From: [Synechococcus] sp. NIES-970
Lineage (GTDB): Bacteria; Cyanobacteriota; Cyanobacteriia; Cyanobacteriales; MRBY01
DNA: 64,000 nt
Assembly: GCA_002356215.1 (NCBI GenBank)
Contig: AP017959.1
Coordinates: 744,001 to 808,000 of the forward strand
Direction: 5' to 3'
A model generated the notes under the pieces. The model did no database searches. It was not told where the DNA came from and saw nothing but the letters and a program-made list of their open reading frames with translations. The first letter of the stretch is position 1. Every line of letters starts with the position of its first letter. Below, piece by piece: positions 18,055 through 29,400 of the stretch. Position numbers and translations under genes: made by a program.

Positions 18055-19038
18055 ATGGTTTGTCCTCACCTCCTGAGTGTGGCCCCAATGATGGACCGCA
18101 CCGACCGCCATTTTCGTTACCTAATGCGCCAAATTACCCGGCGGACATTGCTCTATACGGAGATGATTACCACCCAGGCGATTATCCATGGCGATCGCCC
18201 GAAACTGTTAGATTTTGACCCAGCGGAACATCCGATCTCACTCCAACTGGGGGGCGACAACCCAAAGGAACTAGCCGCATGTGCCAAGGTGGGGGAAGAC
18301 TGGGGCTACGACGAAATTAACCTCAATGTGGGCTGCCCTAGCCCTAGGGTGCAGCAGGGGAATTTTGGCGCTTGTTTGATGACCCAACCGGAGTTGGTGG
18401 CCGATTGTGTGGCGGCGATGCAGAGGGCGGTCAATATCCCCGTCACCGTAAAACATCGCATTGGTGTCGATGAGCAGGATAGCTACGCAGACCTCTGTCG
18501 CTTTATCGAGATTGTCTCGGCCACGGGATGCGATCGCTTTTCGGTTCATGCCCGCAAAGCCTGGTTACAGGGCCTCAGTCCGAAAGAAAATCGCACAGTG
18601 CCTCCCTTGCGTTACGAAGATGTTTATCAGCTAAAGCAGGACTTTCCTCACCTCTGGATCGAGATCAACGGCGGGATCACGGAGCTAGAGCAAATTCAAG
18701 CCCATTTAACCCAAGTGGATGCGGTGATGGTGGGCCGGGCCGCCTACGACAATCCCTATCTGTTTGCGACGGTAGACCGTGACATCTATGGGGAAGCCAT
18801 ACAACCCAAGAGCCGCCATGAAATTGTCGAAGCAATGTTGCCCTACATTGAACGCAGCACCAAAGCTGGGGTAAAACTCCATAGCATCAGTCGCCATATG
18901 CTCGCCTTATTTTTGGGGCAGCCGGGCACAAAGGCTTGGAAGCGCTACATCACCGAGGAAGCAAGGGGTTTTACCGTAGGGCGAGAAATTATTGAACAGG
19001 CTTTGGCTTTGGTGCCTGATTTGACTGGCGTCGGCTAA
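18055..19038 (+). CDS. dusA: tRNA-dihydrouridine(20/20a) synthase DusA
   Basis: A 327-residue FMN-dependent tRNA-modifying enzyme. It has LSVAPMMDRTDRHFRYLMR at the N-terminus (FMN site), EINLNVGCPSPRVQQGNFGACLM with the catalytic Cys near residue 103, and FSVHARKAWLQGLSPKENR near 165, which is specific to the DusA subfamily. It reduces uridine 20/20a in the tRNA D-loop. It starts a tight plus-strand group with the DUF1537 kinase (29-base gap) and rsmG (30-base gap). Confidence 0.95.
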   Translation: MVCPHLLSVAPMMDRTDRHFRYLMRQITRRTLLYTEMITTQAIIHGDRPKLLDFDPAEHPISLQLGGDNPKELAACAKVGEDWGYDEINLNVGCPSPRVQQGNFGACLMTQPELVADCVAAMQRAVNIPVTVKHRIGVDEQDSYADLCRFIEIVSATGCDRFSVHARKAWLQGLSPKENRTVPPLRYEDVYQLKQDFPHLWIEINGGITELEQIQAHLTQVDAVMVGRAAYDNPYLFATVDRDIYGEAIQPKSRHEIVEAMLPYIERSTKAGVKLHSISRHMLALFLGQPGTKAWKRYITEEARGFTVGREIIEQALALVPDLTGVG

Positions 19039-19067
19039 GAGCAAGCTGGGGTTTAACGGAGAAAAAG

Positions 19068-20387
19068 ATGCAACGACCGAAAATCATTGTGATCGACGAT
19101 GACCCGACCGGCTCCCAAACGGTGCATAGCTGTCCGTTGTTGCTGCGTTGGGATGTGGCTACCCTGTGCCAGGGCTTACGAGATCCTGCGCCCATTTTGT
19201 TTATCCTGGCGAATACCCGCGCGTTGACAGAACCAGAGGCGATCGCCACCACCACAGATGTTTGTCAAAATCTTAAAATCGCCCTCGCCCAGGAAAACAT
19301 CGAGGAATATTTAGTTGTCAGTCGTTCGGATTCCACGTTGAGGGGCCATTTTCCGGCTGAAACCGAGGCGATCGCCAAAATATTAGGGCCATTTGATGCT
19401 TGTTTTTTTGCGCCGGCATTTTTTGAGGGGGGGCGCATCACCCGCGCTGGGATCCATTATGTACGGGACAATGAACGCTTGATCCCCGTGGCCGAGACGG
19501 AATTTGCCGGCGATCGCCTCTTTGGGTTTCAAGATAGTTTTTTACCCGATTTCATCGCGACAAAAACAAAAAACGCAGTCACGGCGGATCAAGTAGATTG
19601 TCTCAATCCAGGGAATTTACCTAAAAATTTCCAAGACTATTTTGGCAGGCTTCAAGCTGGAAAATATGTTGTCCTCGATGGTGAGTGCCAGGCTGATTTT
19701 GATTGTTTAATGCCGGCCCTATTTGGCGCGATTCACCAGGGAAAAAAGTTTCTCTTTCGCAGTGCTGCTAGTTTGCTCACCTCCCTCGCCAGTCTTGGTC
19801 CGCAACCAATCCCCCCAGAAAAGAGTTTTACCGTCAGGCGATCGCCCCAACCAGGATTAATTATTGTCGGTTCCCACACGCAAAAAACCACTGCCCAACT
19901 GACAGAACTGCTGCAATTGACCAGCGTTGTCGGCATTGAAATCGATGTTGAGCAATGCCAAACGTCCCAGGATCGTCAGCGGTTAAGGGAAAACGTTTTA
20001 TCCGAAATTTATGCCATTCATCAGGCCCACAAAACCCCCGTCTTGTTTACAAGTCGTGGTGTCATCACCAGTGGGCAAACGGCTCAGAACCTTAAATTTG
20101 GGGACAATATCACTGCATTTTTCCTTGAAATCATCGCCCAGCTCCCCCCGGATCTCGGCTTTATCATCAGCAAGGGCGGCAACACGACGAATGCCCTGCT
20201 GCAAAAGGGTTTAAAGGTTCCGCTCATTCAGCTCCTCGGCCAAATTATCCCTGGCTGCTGTCTGGTACAAACAGAAGCGGAACACCCGCAATTTCCTCAA
20301 TTGCCCGTGGTGCTGTTTCCTGGCAATGTGGGCGATCGCCACAGCTTAGTCCTGACCTATGAACGGCTGCAAATGCCTACTCCCTAA
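19068..20387 (+). CDS. four-carbon acid sugar kinase family protein (DUF1537)
   Basis: A 439-residue protein with the family's N-terminal IVIDDDPTGSQTVHSCPLLLRWD, the SDSTLRGHFPAE motif near residue 87, and a C-terminal nucleotide-binding part with GFIISKGGNTTNALL (about 365-380). Characterised relatives (OtnK, DtnK) phosphorylate four-carbon acid sugars such as threonate. None of the usual partner genes (aldolase, isomerase, dehydrogenase) is nearby, so the cyanobacterial substrate is open; a repair or detoxification role is possible. It is sandwiched between dusA and rsmG and is probably co-transcribed. Confidence 0.85.
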   Translation: MQRPKIIVIDDDPTGSQTVHSCPLLLRWDVATLCQGLRDPAPILFILANTRALTEPEAIATTTDVCQNLKIALAQENIEEYLVVSRSDSTLRGHFPAETEAIAKILGPFDACFFAPAFFEGGRITRAGIHYVRDNERLIPVAETEFAGDRLFGFQDSFLPDFIATKTKNAVTADQVDCLNPGNLPKNFQDYFGRLQAGKYVVLDGECQADFDCLMPALFGAIHQGKKFLFRSAASLLTSLASLGPQPIPPEKSFTVRRSPQPGLIIVGSHTQKTTAQLTELLQLTSVVGIEIDVEQCQTSQDRQRLRENVLSEIYAIHQAHKTPVLFTSRGVITSGQTAQNLKFGDNITAFFLEIIAQLPPDLGFIISKGGNTTNALLQKGLKVPLIQLLGQIIPGCCLVQTEAEHPQFPQLPVVLFPGNVGDRHSLVLTYERLQMPTP

Positions 20388-20417
20388 ACGCTTTTTTATC
20401 TATCCTGATAATTCCCC

Positions 20418-21167
20418 ATGAACGATATCGCCCTCCAATTTCGTGACCTCTTCCAGCAGTATGCAAACCCTGACCTGTGGCAGCCCGATGTAGCCCTTGA
20501 TCCCTCACTGGCGGACCTTTATCAGGGCATTTATGAAGGCAACCAGCGACTCAATCTCACTCGGATCACCTCCCCAGAAGATTTTTGGGAAAAGCACCTC
20601 TGGGATTCCTATGCTGCTCTGAAATTAGACGTCTTAGGCCAACGTTTGACCCAACCCCAAACAGTTATTGATGTGGGCACGGGCGGCGGTTTTCCTGGCT
20701 TACCCCTGGCGATCGCCTTTCCCCAGTGGCAAGTCACTTTGCTCGATTCCACCCGCAAAAAAATCAACTTTCTTGTGGACCTGAGCCGAGGGCTGCAACT
20801 CAATACCCAAGGCATCGCGGACCGGGCCGAAACCCTGGGCCAAGACCCCAACCACCGCGAACGTTACGATATCGCGACGATCCGCGCCGTGGGGACAGCC
20901 TCCCTCTGCGTGGAATATCTATTGCCCCTGCTGAAAAGAGGTGGTCTGGCGATTCTTTACCGGGGTCAATGGAGCGCCGAAGAAACTGAACAGCTCCAAC
21001 CGGCGATCGCCCAATGTGGCGGCCAACTGCTCTCGACTTATTCCTTTACAACCCCGATCACCCAGGGCCAGCGCACCTGCCTTTATATCGAGAAAATTCG
21101 CCCCACCCCTAAGCAATTTCCCCGGGCGATCGGCCAGCCCAAACAATCCCCCCTTGCCCCGGTTTAA
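20418..21167 (+). CDS. rsmG: 16S rRNA (guanine527-N7)-methyltransferase RsmG
   Basis: A 249-residue class I SAM methyltransferase. It has the RsmG signature NQRLNLTRITSPEDFWEKHLWDS (about 40-62), the SAM motif VIDVGTGGGFPGLPLAIAFP (about 83-102), and VTLLDSTRKKINFL. It methylates G527 in the 530 loop of 16S rRNA. In many bacteria loss gives low-level streptomycin resistance. It is the third gene of the dusA group and is followed by the promoter region of atpB. Confidence 0.95.
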   Translation: MNDIALQFRDLFQQYANPDLWQPDVALDPSLADLYQGIYEGNQRLNLTRITSPEDFWEKHLWDSYAALKLDVLGQRLTQPQTVIDVGTGGGFPGLPLAIAFPQWQVTLLDSTRKKINFLVDLSRGLQLNTQGIADRAETLGQDPNHRERYDIATIRAVGTASLCVEYLLPLLKRGGLAILYRGQWSAEETEQLQPAIAQCGGQLLSTYSFTTPITQGQRTCLYIEKIRPTPKQFPRAIGQPKQSPLAPV

Positions 21168-21284
21168 GCCGTACAGCATAAGCACCTCAGGCCCTTAGGG
21201 AATCTTATTTACTTGATCCCAAGAGATGGTACTCTGGGTATGGCAAATTTTTAAATTTGGTTAAAACTTTAGGTACAAAGTCAA

Positions 21285-21304
21285 GCTTTGGCCTAGGGCA
21301 AAGC
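21285..21304 (+). promoter_or_regulatory. stem-loop in the atpB leader
   Basis: GCTTTG and CAAAGC (21285-21290 and 21299-21304) form a 6-bp hairpin around the loop GCCTAGGG, ending 20 bases before the atpB start codon. It could influence mRNA stability or ribosome access. No consensus promoter was certain in the 156-base spacer after rsmG. Confidence 0.35.
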
Positions 21305-21317
21305 CAATTGATAGTAG

Positions 21318-22775
<1,458 letters not shown>

Positions 22776-22798
22776 GTCTTAGATAGCCGAAGATATTG

Positions 22799-22830
22799 GG
22801 TCAGTGCTACCGTCAAACGTGGTACTGACC
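22799..22830 (+). promoter_or_regulatory. intercistronic stem-loop between atpB and atpE
   Basis: GGTCAGT (22799-22805) pairs with ACTGACC (22824-22830), and ACC with GGT inside, giving a bulged hairpin in the 101-base spacer. No T run follows, so it is more likely an mRNA processing or stability element than a terminator. It could help set the beta:epsilon ratio of 3:1. Confidence 0.5.
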
Positions 22831-22876
22831 TTAACTGTCAAGTCTCCCTTTATTTTTTTGAATTAGATTTAAGCAA

Positions 22877-23281
22877 ATGGCTTTAAAAGTACGAGTGATC
22901 ACCCCAGACCGGACGGTATTGGACGACAGCGTCGAAGAGGTCATCCTGCCGAGTAGCTCTGGTCAAGTCGGTATTTTGTCTGGTCACGCTCCTCTCCTGA
23001 CAGCCCTCGAATCCGGCGTGATCCGGGTCCGCACCAATGGTTGGGAAAATATCGCGATTACCGATGGCTTTGCAGAAGTGGAAGCCAATGAAGTAAAAGT
23101 GTTGGTAAATGCGGCTGCTAAGGGCCAAGATATTGACCTTGAAGAAGCCCGTCAAGCTTTCGAGGCAGCTCAAGCTCAGCTTGAACAGACAGATACCACT
23201 GACCGGAAAGCCGTCTTTGATGCCCGCAAGGAACTCAAGCGCACCCGGGCCCGTTATATGGCTGCGGGCGGTATGGCTTAG
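22877..23281 (+). CDS. atpE: F1F0-ATP synthase epsilon subunit
   Basis: A 134-residue epsilon subunit. The N-terminal beta-sandwich has [20 protein letters not shown] and [18 protein letters not shown]; the C-terminal helical hairpin is Ala/Glu-rich. It sits at the foot of the central stalk, binds gamma and the c-ring, and can inhibit ATP hydrolysis. It follows atpB by 101 bases and ends the operon. Called atpC in E. coli naming. Confidence 0.98.
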   Translation: MALKVRVITPDRTVLDDSVEEVILPSSSGQVGILSGHAPLLTALESGVIRVRTNGWENIAITDGFAEVEANEVKVLVNAAAKGQDIDLEEARQAFEAAQAQLEQTDTTDRKAVFDARKELKRTRARYMAAGGMA

Positions 23282-23332
23282 GCTATTTTTGTCCTGACAG
23301 CGACATCCTAAAACGACATTTTATGAATAAAA

Positions 23333-23362
23333 ATGGGCAGCTCTTAGGCTGCCCATTTTTTT
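23333..23362 (+). terminator. rho-independent terminator after atpE
   Basis: ATGGGCAGC and GCTGCCCAT form a perfect 9-bp stem around TCTTAG, followed by seven T. The A-rich sequence before the stem gives a U tail on the other strand too, so it probably also ends the convergent ycf65 transcript. Confidence 0.9.
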
Positions 23363-23440
23363 ATAGAAAATTAATTAGAAAATAAAAACTGTAAAAACTT
23401 AGCTAGTGATTACGTTTAAAACAAATTTAGGTAATAAACC

Positions 23441-23743
23441 TTAGTTGCTACCACTGAAGGCGACTTCAGGGAATTTAGCCTGTGCTTCGGCCATACTGGT
23501 CTTTTTGCCATGTTCTTGCCAGTAGTTGATGACTTCTGTCGCTTGGTTGAGCACTTCAATGCGCTCTGCTTCAGAAATCCAGTGCTTCGCTTCCATTTCG
23601 TCTTTTAACTGTTGCCAAGCATCGTTGCGGGGCCAGAAGAAATAGGCGGTGAGGGGACTCGTGCCTTTACCGACGACTTGATCTACGGCGATCGCCACGT
23701 CTTTATCTAACCAAAGTACCTTTAAAAGAAATCTCTCTGTCAA
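23441..23743 (-). CDS. ycf65: plastid-specific 30S ribosomal protein 3 homologue (PSRP-3/Ycf65)
   Basis: A protein of about 100 residues with the highly conserved PSRP-3 body: [40 protein letters not shown] and [20 protein letters not shown]. It binds the small ribosomal subunit in cyanobacteria and chloroplasts. The frame is open to a TTG at 23761, but a second TTG at 23743 is preceded by GGAGG at proper spacing and gives the family's usual short N-terminus, so it is chosen. It converges with atpE across the shared terminator. Confidence 0.93.
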   Translation of the reverse strand: MTERFLLKVLWLDKDVAIAVDQVVGKGTSPLTAYFFWPRNDAWQQLKDEMEAKHWISEAERIEVLNQATEVINYWQEHGKKTSMAEAQAKFPEVAFSGSN

Positions 23744-23926
23744 AGAAGCCTCCAAACCCAAATTTTAGACAAATGGTTTCAAAAATTTACAGTCTATTAT
23801 TCTACATTGAAGCGGGAGCTTTGGCTGCCCCTAAGAAAATCTCCTGAATTTTTTGCGGCGGAACCCATCGTTGCGATCGCCCCCCGCCATGTTATTGGGA
23901 CAGGTGAATGTTAGACTATCTAAATG

Positions 23927-23994
23927 TAGACAAATTTCTTTGTCTATACCACCCCGATTAAGCAATCCTGAAGTGGGCCTGACCCGCTTTTTTT
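23927..23994 (+). promoter_or_regulatory. candidate transcription attenuator in the rimP-infB leader
   Basis: Two structures lie in the plus-strand leader just before rimP. TAGACAAA/TTTGTCTA (23927-23934 and 23939-23946) is a perfect 8-bp hairpin with loop TTTC. AGTGGG/CCCGCT (23972-23977 and 23983-23988) is followed by seven T (23988-23994), a classical intrinsic terminator that ends 17 bases before the rimP start. The upstream plus-strand gene (atpE) already has its own terminator 600 bases away, and ycf65 runs the other way. A terminator here therefore has only a leader RNA to stop, as expected of attenuation control. Confidence 0.6.
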
Positions 23995-24011
23995 GTTGTC
24001 TAAATTTGCCC

Positions 24012-24476
24012 ATGGCTCATCCCCTCATTTCTCAAATCATGACCTGTGCCGAACCCATTGCTGCAGCGTTGGGTTTAGAAGTGGTGGACGTGGTATTCCA
24101 GACGAATAAAAAACCACCGGTATTACGAATTGATGTGCGGAATCTCTCCCAAGAAACAGGGCTGGAGGATTGTGAACGTTTTAGTCGCCAATTCGACCCT
24201 GAGTTGGAGGCCCAAAACATCATCCCTGGAGCCTATGTGCTGGAGGTATCAAGCCCTGGTACTGACCGTACCCTAAGCACTGACCGGGAATTTATCGCCT
24301 TCCGGGGCTTTCCGGTACGAGTCAAAACCTATAGCCCCTACAAAGATCACAAGGAGTGGTGCGGCACGCTCAAGGAGCGGGATGAAACGGCGATCTATCT
24401 CAATCAAAAAGGAAAGGCGATCGCCATTCCTTGGGAACTCGTTGCCAAAGTACAACTCGACGATCACCAAGCCTGA
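24012..24476 (+). CDS. rimP: ribosome maturation factor RimP
   Basis: A 154-residue RimP protein. The N-terminal alpha/beta domain has ALGLEVVDVVFQTNKKPPVLRIDV and ETGLEDCERFSRQFDPELE (about 17-75), then YVLEVSSPGTDRTLSTDREF, and a C-terminal SH3-like barrel (WCGTLKERDETAIYL). It acts in 30S subunit maturation. The frame is open upstream to 23853, but the ATG at 24012 matches the family start and the upstream part contains the leader structures. It is first in the operon with nusA, ylxR and infB. Confidence 0.95.
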   Translation: MAHPLISQIMTCAEPIAAALGLEVVDVVFQTNKKPPVLRIDVRNLSQETGLEDCERFSRQFDPELEAQNIIPGAYVLEVSSPGTDRTLSTDREFIAFRGFPVRVKTYSPYKDHKEWCGTLKERDETAIYLNQKGKAIAIPWELVAKVQLDDHQA

Positions 24477-24539
24477 ACAGTCCCCGATTCCCTCCCAGTT
24501 TTGTTCATTATCGATTCTTTTCTACTTCCTTAAATCTCT

Positions 24540-25760
24540 ATGTCCCTTGTAAGTCTCACCGGTTTAAGTGCCCTCGTTGCCGAAATCAGCGATCGCCATA
24601 ATCTGCCCCAAAGCGCCGTCCATGAAGCCCTACGCGAAGCTCTTCTCAAAGGCTATGAACGCTATCGCCGTTCCCTGACCCTCAACCAAACGACCCCTTT
24701 TGCTGAAGATTATTTCGATAACTTTGAAGTAGAACTCGATCTCGATGATGAAGGGTTTCGGGTCTTAGCAACGAAAGTCATTGTCGAAGAAGTCGAAAAT
24801 ACTGACCATCAAATTGCCCTCCGGGAAGTCCAAGAGGTGGCCAGCGAAGCCCAACTCGGCGATTCTGTTATTCTCGATGTCACCCCTGAACAAAGTGATT
24901 TCGGGCGGATGGCAGCGATCCAAACCAAGCAAGTTTTGCTCCAAAAGCTACGGGATCAGCAGCGCAAACTGGTTCAGGAAGAATTTCAAGAACTTGAAGG
25001 GGAAGTGCTCCAAGCCCGGGTACTTCGTTTTGAGCGCAATTTTGTCGTCATGGCGGTTACCAGTGCCTTTGGCCAGCCGGAAACCGAAGCGGAGTTACCC
25101 CGCCGAGAACAGCTCCCCAATGACAACTACCGCGCCAACACCACTTATAAGGTTTATCTCAAAAACGTCAAAGAAGGCTCCCATCGAGGACCGCAGCTCG
25201 TCGTTTCTCGGGCCGCTGCAGATCTCGTGGTTTATCTGTTTGCGAACGAAGTACCAGAAATCGAAGAAGAAATTGTCCGTATCGTCGCGGTCGCCCGGGA
25301 AGCAAATCCCCCCAGCCGCTATGTAGGCCCCCGGACTAAAATTGCCGTCGATACCCTTGAGCGGGACGTAGATCCAGTCGGTGCTTGTATCGGGGCGCGG
25401 GGTTCTCGAATTCAGGCGGTGGTCAATGAGCTGCGCGGCGAAAAAATCGATGTGATCCGTTGGTCTCCTGATCCTTCGACCTATATTGCGAATGCCCTCA
25501 GTCCAGCCCGGGTTGATGGGGTAATTTTGGTCGATGCAGAAGAGCGGCAGGCCACAGTACTTGTTCCCGAAAATCAACTGAGTCTCGCCATCGGGAAAGA
25601 AGGGCAAAATGTTCGTTTGGCCGCCCGTTTGACGGGATGGAAAATCGATATTAAAGACAGTGCTAAATACGAGGCGGAACAGCAGCAAACCCCCGCTCCA
25701 GAGGTTGAAGTGGCGATGCCAGAAGCACCGGTAGAAGAAGCCGCATCGACGGAAGTCTAA
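24540..25760 (+). CDS. nusA: transcription termination/antitermination protein NusA
   Basis: A 406-residue NusA. It has the N-terminal RNA-polymerase-binding domain (about 1-130), an S1 domain (LQARVLRFERNFVVMAV and on), and two KH domains with GACIGARGSRIQAVVNELRG (about 280-300) and AIGKEGQNVRLAARLTGWKI (about 350-370). The C-terminal acidic repeats of E. coli NusA are absent, as usual in cyanobacteria; a Glu/Pro/Ala-rich tail replaces them. It lies 63 bases after rimP. Gene order rimP-nusA-ylxR-infB is widely conserved. Confidence 0.97.
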   Translation: MSLVSLTGLSALVAEISDRHNLPQSAVHEALREALLKGYERYRRSLTLNQTTPFAEDYFDNFEVELDLDDEGFRVLATKVIVEEVENTDHQIALREVQEVASEAQLGDSVILDVTPEQSDFGRMAAIQTKQVLLQKLRDQQRKLVQEEFQELEGEVLQARVLRFERNFVVMAVTSAFGQPETEAELPRREQLPNDNYRANTTYKVYLKNVKEGSHRGPQLVVSRAAADLVVYLFANEVPEIEEEIVRIVAVAREANPPSRYVGPRTKIAVDTLERDVDPVGACIGARGSRIQAVVNELRGEKIDVIRWSPDPSTYIANALSPARVDGVILVDAEERQATVLVPENQLSLAIGKEGQNVRLAARLTGWKIDIKDSAKYEAEQQQTPAPEVEVAMPEAPVEEAASTEV

Positions 25761-25811
25761 GGGTTGAGAACATTTGCTTGAGATCAGGCGATCGCCCCAG
25801 GAACGATTACT

Positions 25812-26066
25812 ATGGAACCAAACCTACGCCGCTGTGTAGCCTGTCGAAAACTAGCCCCGAAGGAATCTCTTTGGCGAGTCATTCGAGTCTATCCATCCCA
25901 GCAGGTACAATTAGATCGGGGTATGGGGCGTTCTGCCTATCTCTGCCAGGACCACCGTTGTTTGGAAATGGCCCAGCGTAAGGATCGGCTCGGGCGATCG
26001 CTCAAAAAAAATGTCCCCCCCACTATTTATCAAACCCTTCAAGAACGCTTATCTTCCCTAGATTAA
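25812..26066 (+). CDS. ylxR: YlxR/RnpM family RNA-binding protein
   Basis: An 84-residue basic protein with the family hallmark RRCVACRKLAPKESLWRVIR near the N-terminus, GRSAYLCQDHRCLEMAQ in the middle, and a Lys/Arg-rich end. YlxR folds as a small RNA-binding protein, and in Firmicutes a homologue (RnpM) modulates RNase P; other reports describe nucleoid or regulatory roles. It lies in its conserved place between nusA and infB. The ATG at 25812 is the only sensible start. Confidence 0.88.
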   Translation: MEPNLRRCVACRKLAPKESLWRVIRVYPSQQVQLDRGMGRSAYLCQDHRCLEMAQRKDRLGRSLKKNVPPTIYQTLQERLSSLD

Positions 26067-26302
26067 GACCTGAGGGTCTGGCCCAAAATCCTCGGCATAT
26101 ATCTGCTATAGATCAAGGATTTTAAATAAAATTATTCTCAAAATTATTAAGATCAAATTTTTATTTTTACTGTTGAACTCTAGTGCCCCCGGAGGCCCCT
26201 CCATTCTTCATTTTTACCTAAGCTAACTGGATTTAGATTGCCACAATCCAGGCCTATCCCCCACCCCCATCCGTACGACTAGCAATTTAAGGACATTATT
26301 GA

Positions 26303-29221
26303 ATGAATAACGAAAAAGTTAGAATTTACGAACTCTCAAAGGAATTAGATCTCGAAAACAAGGATATTTTAGAATTTTGTGCTCAGCTGGCCATCGATGT
26401 GAAGAGCCATAGCAGTACCATTACCGTTGAAGAAGCAGATAAAATCCGGGCGATCGCCACACAAAAGCGCCCCCATCCCCCGAAGGTCCAGCGTCCCCAG
26501 AAAAAGAAAAAGCAAGAAATTCTCTCTGTACAACACCAATCTTCGACAGAGCAAGCGCAAACTGGTACTTCAACTGTCGCTACTCCCCCCAGCCCCCCAG
26601 CCCAATCTCCCAAAAAGTTAGAACGCCCTAAACTACAAGCTCCGCCGCCCCGGAGTGCCGCCGTGCCAAAACAGGACACAACCCCAGTTGTTGCGCCCCC
26701 CCCCAAAGCAGAAACGACCAACCCCCCAGCCGAACCAGCTCCAGCCGTTGCTAAGCCGAAGCTCATGGGCCCTCCCCCGCGGCCAGTCGCTAAATCCGCC
26801 ACCAAAGCCGAAGGCTCTCCAGAACAGGCGAGTGGCGCAACCCAAGCGGATGTCCGGGCAAAATCTCTGTCAAAAAATACCGCTGAGCCCCCTGCAAAAC
26901 CACCAAAACTCCGGCCCAAGCCCCAAATTGTTGGTACTGTTAGCAAAAAAGTAGCTGCTCCCGTACCTGCAATCGAGCCTGACCTAGATGAAGAAGTAAC
27001 CGCAGCTCCAGACCTCGATGGAGATGACGGGGCAACCCCAGACGTCCTACTCGCTCCCCCCAAGCGTCCCGTCGCAAAACCGAAGAAAACCATTGGTGGG
27101 CCCATTAAGCCCGGTAAACGCAAAGTCTGGGAAGAAGAGGAAGAGGACGAATCAGAGGCGAATAAAGCAAAAACCACCAAACTTAAGCGTCGTCCAGTTG
27201 TCATTGATGATGACGACGATGATGAGTTCGGTACATCTCTCAATAACAACGCGGATATTCCCTCCGTTAGTCTGTCAATCGCACGGCCTCCGAAGCCAAA
27301 GGATCTATCTGCTGGAGCGCCCAGTAAGCCAACCCCCTCTCGGCCTAAAAAGCCCGCCGCAAAGCGAGGGAGTGGTGGCAGCCATCAGCAGAAAGAACAA
27401 CGACGCGATCGCCGGGAAGTCCAAGCCCCGCCCACTGAGATCTCACTCACTGAAACCATGACCCTCCGGGAAATGGCAGAGGTCCTTTGTATCCCAGAAA
27501 CAGATATTATCCGCCGCCTCTTCAGCAAAGGGATTGCGATTAATATCACCCAAACCCTGGACTATGACATCGCCCAGATGGTAGCCGAGGAATTTGAAGT
27601 GAAGGTTGTTGTGGCAGATGTAGAAGCCGCTGCCACCAAATCTACCGAAATGGTTGAGTTCGACGATCTAGAACACCTCCAGCAGCGTCCTCCCGTCGTG
27701 ACCATCATGGGACACGTTGACCACGGTAAAACGACTCTCCTCGACTCGATCCGCGAAACTAAAGTCGCCCAAGGGGAAGCTGGTGGGATTACCCAACATA
27801 TTGGGGCGTACCATGTGGACATCGAACACAATGGTAAACCGGGACAAATTGTCTTCCTAGATACCCCTGGCCACGAAGCCTTCACCGCTATGCGTGCCCG
27901 GGGTGCCAAGGTTACAGACATTGCGATTCTTGTGGTTGCCGCCGACGATGGCGTTCGTCCCCAGACCCTGGAGGCTATCCGCCATGCCCAAGCCGCAAAA
28001 GTTCCCATCGTTGTTGCCATCAACAAAATGGACAAAGTCGGCGCAGAGCCTGATCGCGTAAAACAGGAACTCTCTGAACAGGGACTCCTTTGTGAGGAGT
28101 GGGGCGGTGACACAATCATGGTTCCCGTCAGTGCATTGAAGGGCGAAAACCTCGATACATTACTGGAAATGATCCTGCTTGTATCGGAGATCGAAGAACT
28201 CTCTGCCAACCCCGATCGCCTCGCAAAAGGCACAATTATCGAGGCCCACTTGGACCGCGCCCGCGGGCCTGTGGCCACTCTCCTCGTCCAAAACGGCACA
28301 TTGCGCGTGGGCGATATCATCGTTGCGGGCTCTGTGATGGGCAAAATCCGGGCAATGATTAGCGATCGCGGCGAAAAAGTTATTGAAGCGACACCTTCCT
28401 TTGCCGTGGAAATTCTCGGCTTAAATGAAGTCCCTGCCGCTGGGGATGAATTTGAAGTTTATCCCTCCGAAAAAGAAGCCCGGGCGATCGCCGACGAGCG
28501 GGCCGAAGGCAAACGTCAGTCCCGTCTCCAACAGGCGATGTCCTCCCGTCGGGTCAGCCTCAGTAGCCTTTCTGCCCAAGCCCAGGAAGGGGAGCTCAAG
28601 GAGCTCAATCTTGTCCTCAAGGGTGATGTTCAAGGTTCCGTTGAAGCAATTCTCGGCTCTTTGCAGCAGCTCCCCCAAGATGAAGTTCAGATCCGTGTAC
28701 TCCTGTCGGCACCTGGTGAAATCACCGAAACTGACGTAGATCTCGCCGCGGCCAGTGGTGCAATCATCATTGGCTTCAACACCACCCTAGCCCCGGGTGC
28801 TAGACAGGCCGCTGAGCAGGAAGGGGTTGATATCCGTGAATACAACGTTATCTATCGTTTCCTAGAAGAGATTCAAGGGGCGATGGAAGGTCTGCTCGAT
28901 CCCGAAGAAGTAGAAGAACCCTTAGGTCAGGCGGAAGTGCGGGTCGTCTTCCCCGTGGGCCGTGGTTCCGTAGCTGGTTGTTACGTCCAGTCCGGCAAGG
29001 TGGTACGGAACCGGATGATCCGCGTCCGCCGTGGCAACACCATTGTTTATAACGGCTCCCTCGATTCCCTGAAACGGGTCCGGGAAGATGTTCGGGAAGT
29101 CAGTGCTGGCTATGAATGCGGCATCGGCGTTGATAAGTTCAGTACCTGGAAAGAAGGGGACATCATCGAAGCCTACGAAATGATCTTCAAGCGCCGCACC
29201 TTGGCTGGCCGCACCAGCTAA
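26303..29221 (+). CDS. infB: translation initiation factor IF-2
   Basis: A 972-residue IF-2. It starts with an IF2-N module ([20 protein letters not shown]). A long Pro/Lys/Ala-rich disordered linker follows (about 55-370), with Asp/Glu-rich runs near 280-310, then a second IF2-N ([20 protein letters not shown]). The GTPase domain has [12 protein letters not shown] (about 469), DTPGHEAF (about 520) and NKMDKVG (about 574), and domains II-IV follow to the end. It delivers initiator fMet-tRNA to the 30S subunit. It is preceded by a 236-base AT-rich spacer after ylxR that may hold its own promoter, and it ends the operon. Confidence 0.98.
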   Translation: MNNEKVRIYELSKELDLENKDILEFCAQLAIDVKSHSSTITVEEADKIRAIATQKRPHPPKVQRPQKKKKQEILSVQHQSSTEQAQTGTSTVATPPSPPAQSPKKLERPKLQAPPPRSAAVPKQDTTPVVAPPPKAETTNPPAEPAPAVAKPKLMGPPPRPVAKSATKAEGSPEQASGATQADVRAKSLSKNTAEPPAKPPKLRPKPQIVGTVSKKVAAPVPAIEPDLDEEVTAAPDLDGDDGATPDVLLAPPKRPVAKPKKTIGGPIKPGKRKVWEEEEEDESEANKAKTTKLKRRPVVIDDDDDDEFGTSLNNNADIPSVSLSIARPPKPKDLSAGAPSKPTPSRPKKPAAKRGSGGSHQQKEQRRDRREVQAPPTEISLTETMTLREMAEVLCIPETDIIRRLFSKGIAINITQTLDYDIAQMVAEEFEVKVVVADVEAAATKSTEMVEFDDLEHLQQRPPVVTIMGHVDHGKTTLLDSIRETKVAQGEAGGITQHIGAYHVDIEHNGKPGQIVFLDTPGHEAFTAMRARGAKVTDIAILVVAADDGVRPQTLEAIRHAQAAKVPIVVAINKMDKVGAEPDRVKQELSEQGLLCEEWGGDTIMVPVSALKGENLDTLLEMILLVSEIEELSANPDRLAKGTIIEAHLDRARGPVATLLVQNGTLRVGDIIVAGSVMGKIRAMISDRGEKVIEATPSFAVEILGLNEVPAAGDEFEVYPSEKEARAIADERAEGKRQSRLQQAMSSRRVSLSSLSAQAQEGELKELNLVLKGDVQGSVEAILGSLQQLPQDEVQIRVLLSAPGEITETDVDLAAASGAIIIGFNTTLAPGARQAAEQEGVDIREYNVIYRFLEEIQGAMEGLLDPEEVEEPLGQAEVRVVFPVGRGSVAGCYVQSGKVVRNRMIRVRRGNTIVYNGSLDSLKRVREDVREVSAGYECGIGVDKFSTWKEGDIIEAYEMIFKRRTLAGRTS

Positions 29222-29260
29222 TTGACTTTCATGAAACAGAAGTCATTCTAAACTTGCTGC

Positions 29261-29293
29261 AATACCTCTCAGACCATGGGGGGTATTTTTTTT
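29261..29293 (+). terminator. rho-independent terminator after infB
   Basis: AATACC (29261-29266) pairs with GGTATT (29282-29287), followed by a run of T. It lies about 40 bases after the infB stop and separates the operon from petN. Confidence 0.65.
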
Positions 29294-29400
29294 GTGGGCG
29301 ATCGCCTGGGAGCATTAGCCCGGAATGACCGGGTTTTGGAGCGACTCTTTGATAAGATATGGGATGATTATTCTGTTGCAATATCAAGGCGTTATTAAAA

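Noticed and set aside
26383-27249. 288-codon minus-strand ORF within infB
   Set aside because: It is antisense to the low-complexity Pro/Ala/Lys linker of IF-2, giving a Gly/Ser/Thr-rich artefact.
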